Positions 53,846 through 56,364 of a stretch of 56,364 nucleotides of DNA are shown in pieces. The notes under the pieces are model-generated. The model was not told the DNA's origin. It searched no databases and saw nothing but the letters and a program-made list of their open reading frames with translations. The first letter of the stretch is position 1. The number at the start of each line of letters is the position of its first letter. The position numbers and the translations under genes were made by a program. Origin of the DNA: Gammaproteobacteria bacterium UBA3067 (lineage in GTDB: Bacteria > Pseudomonadota > Gammaproteobacteria > Pseudomonadales > UBA3067); NCBI GenBank assembly GCA_002366835.1, contig DFBZ01000096.1, forward strand, positions 1-56,364, given 5' to 3'.

Positions 53846-54885
53846 CTCAACCGCTGATTCCCCAAAACCTCATTGATAGTATTTGCCTGGTTATTGAGCA
53901 ATCTCGTGGTCGTCTTCTTCAGGTCGCTAATAGCAGCATGGTTCAAGCTTATTGGCAGATAGGTCAATTGATTGTTGAGCAAGAGCAGCAGGGCAAGGAG
54001 CGGGCGGAATATGGGAAGCAACAGCTCCAGTTATTGTCAAGCCAGCTAACAGCAGAGCTGGGTAGGGGCTTTAATACACGAAACTTACGTAATATGCGGG
54101 CTTTTTACCAGCGTTATCCAAAATGGAACGCAGTGCGTACCGAATTGAGCTGGACCCATTACCGAAGCCTTATCCGCATAGAAAACCCGAAAGCGAGGGA
54201 TTGGTATACCCAAGAAGCGATAACGCAAAATTGGAGCGCCAGAGCCCTAGACCGGCAAATATCGGTACTGTATTACGAGCGGCTACTGTCCAGTAGTGAC
54301 CGCCAGGGTGTAGAGCAGGAAGCACTAGAAAAAACACAGCCTCTAGCAAACAATCAAAACTACCTGCGTGACCCTTATATCTTGGATTTTCTTGACCTGC
54401 CATCACGGCGATTGCATGAAAATGATATCGAGCAGGGGATCATCAGCAACTTGCAAATCTTCTTATTAGAGCTGGGCAAAGGTTTTGCGTTTGTTGAGCG
54501 TCAGCAGCGTATCAGCACTGAAGATCAAGATTTCTATCTCGACCTTGTGTTCTATAATTTCAAGCTTAAGTGCTTTTTATTAATAGACCTAAAACTTGGC
54601 AAACTGAACCACCAAGATGTCGGTCAAATGGATACCTATGTGCGTATATACGACCAACACAAAAAAGGCAGTGATGATAATCCGACCATAGGTTTGATTC
54701 TTTGCAGTGAAAAAAGCGAAGCCGTTGCCAAATATTCCGTGCTTACCGACAGCGAACAACTGTTCGCCTCCAAATATTTACCCTACCTGCCCAGTGAAGA
54801 AGAGTTGCGTAAAGAACTTGAGCGCGAAAGAGCGCAGTTGCAATTGCAGTTAGAAAAGGGAACAGATCCAGGAAGTCATCCATGA
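53842..54885 (+). CDS. DUF1016 (YhcG-type) PD-(D/E)xK nuclease
   Basis: A 347-residue protein. N-terminal DUF1016 helical domain (NSSMVQAYWQIGQLIVEQEQ; NTRNLRNMRAFYQRYP) and C-terminal PD-(D/E)xK nuclease fold with E/D residues in DFYLDLVFYNF and LIDLKLGKL (D...DLK variant of E/DxK). YhcG-family proteins are common in restriction and defence operons. Here it sits between pglW and pglX with ATGA overlaps on both sides, an uncommon insertion for BREX-2 as I know it. Confidence 0.9.
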   Translation: MTQPLIPQNLIDSICLVIEQSRGRLLQVANSSMVQAYWQIGQLIVEQEQQGKERAEYGKQQLQLLSSQLTAELGRGFNTRNLRNMRAFYQRYPKWNAVRTELSWTHYRSLIRIENPKARDWYTQEAITQNWSARALDRQISVLYYERLLSSSDRQGVEQEALEKTQPLANNQNYLRDPYILDFLDLPSRRLHENDIEQGIISNLQIFLLELGKGFAFVERQQRISTEDQDFYLDLVFYNFKLKCFLLIDLKLGKLNHQDVGQMDTYVRIYDQHKKGSDDNPTIGLILCSEKSEAVAKYSVLTDSEQLFASKYLPYLPSEEELRKELERERAQLQLQLEKGTDPGSHP

Positions 54886-56289
54886 TAAACAGAAGTGCAC
54901 TATTAAAAGACTTGCAGCGTGAATTACCCAAAATTGAAAAGGATATTTTGGCCTATAGCGAATCCCGTGAGGATTTGACTGCGCATCTACAAGATGAGTA
55001 CAAAAAAGCTAAGGAGGCGGGGCGTACCGCAGAGCACTTCGTTTCCTGGCGAGAAGCACAAATTACCCAAGCAGCAGTATCATGGATATTGACCTGTGTG
55101 TTTGTTCGTTTTCTTGAAGATAATGATTTGTTAGCAGAGCCGGTTTTGTCTGGGCCAGTGTCTAATCAGCGGGATGAAAATCCGCTACAGTTTGCCAAAG
55201 AACGTATGGTGGCTTATTTTAATGAAAACCCCACCCATGAAGAACGTGAATATTTATTCAGTTTATTTGAACAGTTAGAAAAATTTCTGGTTATTGCTGA
55301 GCTGCTGGATCATCGTCACAACCCGCTTTGGCAGATTCCAGTTTCTGCTGACGGTGCTAAAAGGCTGATCGATTTTTTTCAGAAAATTGATGCCGCTAGC
55401 GGTGAAATTGTTCATGACTTTACCGACACTGAGTGGGATACCCGCTTTTTGGGTGACTTGTATCAGGAACTCTCTGAGTCTGTCCGTAAACGTTACGCGC
55501 TGCTGCAAACTCCCGAGTTTGTTGAAAGCTTTATCCTGGATTATACCCTGGATAAAGCCAAAGATACCTTTGGTTTAAAAGGCCTGAGGTTGATTGACCC
55601 TACCTGTGGTTCTGGCCACTTTTTGTTAACCACCTTTCAACGCGTATTTGACGATTGGGTAAGGCGCGAACCCGGTGAAAATAACCGTGTGCTGGCACAG
55701 CGTGCTTTGGATGTTGTGCATGGGGTGGACATTAATCCTTACGCCATTGCAATTTGCCGATTTCGATTGCTGGTGGCGGCGATGAAAGTGGCGGGTACAA
55801 CCAAGGTTAAAGATGCCCCTGATTTTCATTTTAATTTGGCTTGTGGGGATTCTTTGTTGCATGGGCGGCGTTTTGAATGGCAAGGCCAGGGCATTCAAAC
55901 TGATTTGATCGAAGAAGATCCTATCAAGCATGTATTGGAAGTTGAAGATAAAGAAAAACTGCTGAAAATTCTGGGGCAGCAATATCATGTGGTAGTGGGA
56001 AATCCGCCTTACATTACAGTTAAAGATAAAGCCTTAAGAGCTGCCTATAAGGCGAAGTATGCAACCTGCTTTCGAGAGTATTCATTGGGTGTTCCATTTA
56101 CAGAGAGATTCTTCGATCTCGCGTTGAACCAAAAGGATGAGGGGCAGGCAGGTTTCGTCGGTATGATTACGACCAACAGTTTTATGAAGCGTGAGTTTGG
56201 CAAGCTATTGGTTGGAAAATATTTACCTAACAAAGATCTTACACATGTAGTTGATACATCTGGAGCGCTAATTCCAGGGCATGGAACAC
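54882..56289 (+). pseudogene. pglX: BREX type 2 adenine methyltransferase PglX, interrupted
   Basis: The 469 N-terminal codons are intact. N6-adenine methyltransferase motifs: DPTCGSGHFLL (SAM-binding, from residue 239) and NPPY (from 374). N-terminal MINRSALLKDLQRELPKIEK and the SWREAQITQAAVSWILTC stretch are typical of BREX-2 PglX. The normal protein is ~1200 residues. At SGALIPGHGT the gene meets an IS-like terminus at 56290; the frame then adds a few foreign codons (TKPDTIIC) and stops at 56327. The 3' part may lie beyond the element outside the window. Modification function is presumably lost or altered. Confidence 0.88.
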
Positions 56290-56364
56290 TGTTCTGGTCA
56301 ACAAAACCGGACACAATAATTTGCTAAATTTTCATAATTAACCGGTGACATATCATTGTTCGAT
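56290..56364 (+). mobile_element. IS-like terminus interrupting pglX (continues off window)
   Basis: Starts TGTTCTGGTCAACAAAACCG and runs to the window end; 69 of 75 bp match the inverse of 35053-35127. The sharp junction with pglX coding sequence shows this is the outer end of an inserted element, IS3-like by its terminus. Transposase not in view. Confidence 0.8.

Overview
The window reads as chromosome of a marine-type gammaproteobacterium (Pseudomonadales/Cellvibrionales-like; inference). The evidence is gene order: alaS-lysC-csrA-tRNA-Ser-tRNA-Arg and gacA-uvrC-pgsA-tRNA-Gly-tRNA-Cys-tRNA-Leu are classical gammaproteobacterial core neighbourhoods, and a PEP-CTERM protein and PilZ proteins are also present. 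Accessory DNA is inserted between and after these core blocks.

Layout. 1-9.5 kb is core: partial PilZ/YcgR-like gene, AlkC-type DNA glycosylase, HDOD protein, ferrochelatase, alaS, lysC, csrA and two tRNAs. 10.1-13.6 kb holds three tandem paralogues of subunit C of the copper membrane monooxygenase family (PmoC/AmoC/HmoC). Each has its own rho-independent terminator, all three keep the Asp-His-His metal site, and no A or B subunit gene is present. 13.6-18.3 kb has a MipA/OmpV outer-membrane protein, a 15-repeat MORN lipoprotein and small envelope or PilZ proteins. 18.6-22.3 kb is the gacA-uvrC-pgsA-tRNA core block.

22.3-28.9 kb, directly after tRNA-Leu, is an integrated plasmid-like element. 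It carries an AlpA-like regulator, a RepA-family initiator, an iteron origin (five CGCAT repeats at 22/22/22/21-bp spacing, an AT-rich tract and DnaA boxes), a hairpin-rich segment, a VirD4/TraG-like coupling ATPase and a replication-relaxation/MobC-like protein. It ends in a frameshifted fragment.

29-35 kb on the minus strand is a translationally coupled pair: a membrane-anchored FG-GAP/ASPIC/HEAT-repeat protein and a membrane pentahaem cytochrome c. 35-47.9 kb is a surface/secretion block: a PEP-CTERM protein, an Ig-rich protein ending in an M15-like zinc peptidase domain, a 2281-residue LVIVD/Ig protein, a small membrane protein and a DsbC-like thiol protein.

48-56.4 kb is a defence island. 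It has a decayed tyrosine integrase, then an HTH regulator, pglW kinase, a DUF1016 nuclease and pglX (BREX type 2) in one tightly overlapping operon. pglX is cut at codon ~469 by an IS-like end that runs off the window; a second copy of the same 75-bp end lies alone at 35.1 kb.

Most striking are the three stand-alone monooxygenase C genes, the iteron origin in a chromosomal island, the BREX-2 operon with an inserted DUF1016 gene, and the peptidase-tipped Ig protein.
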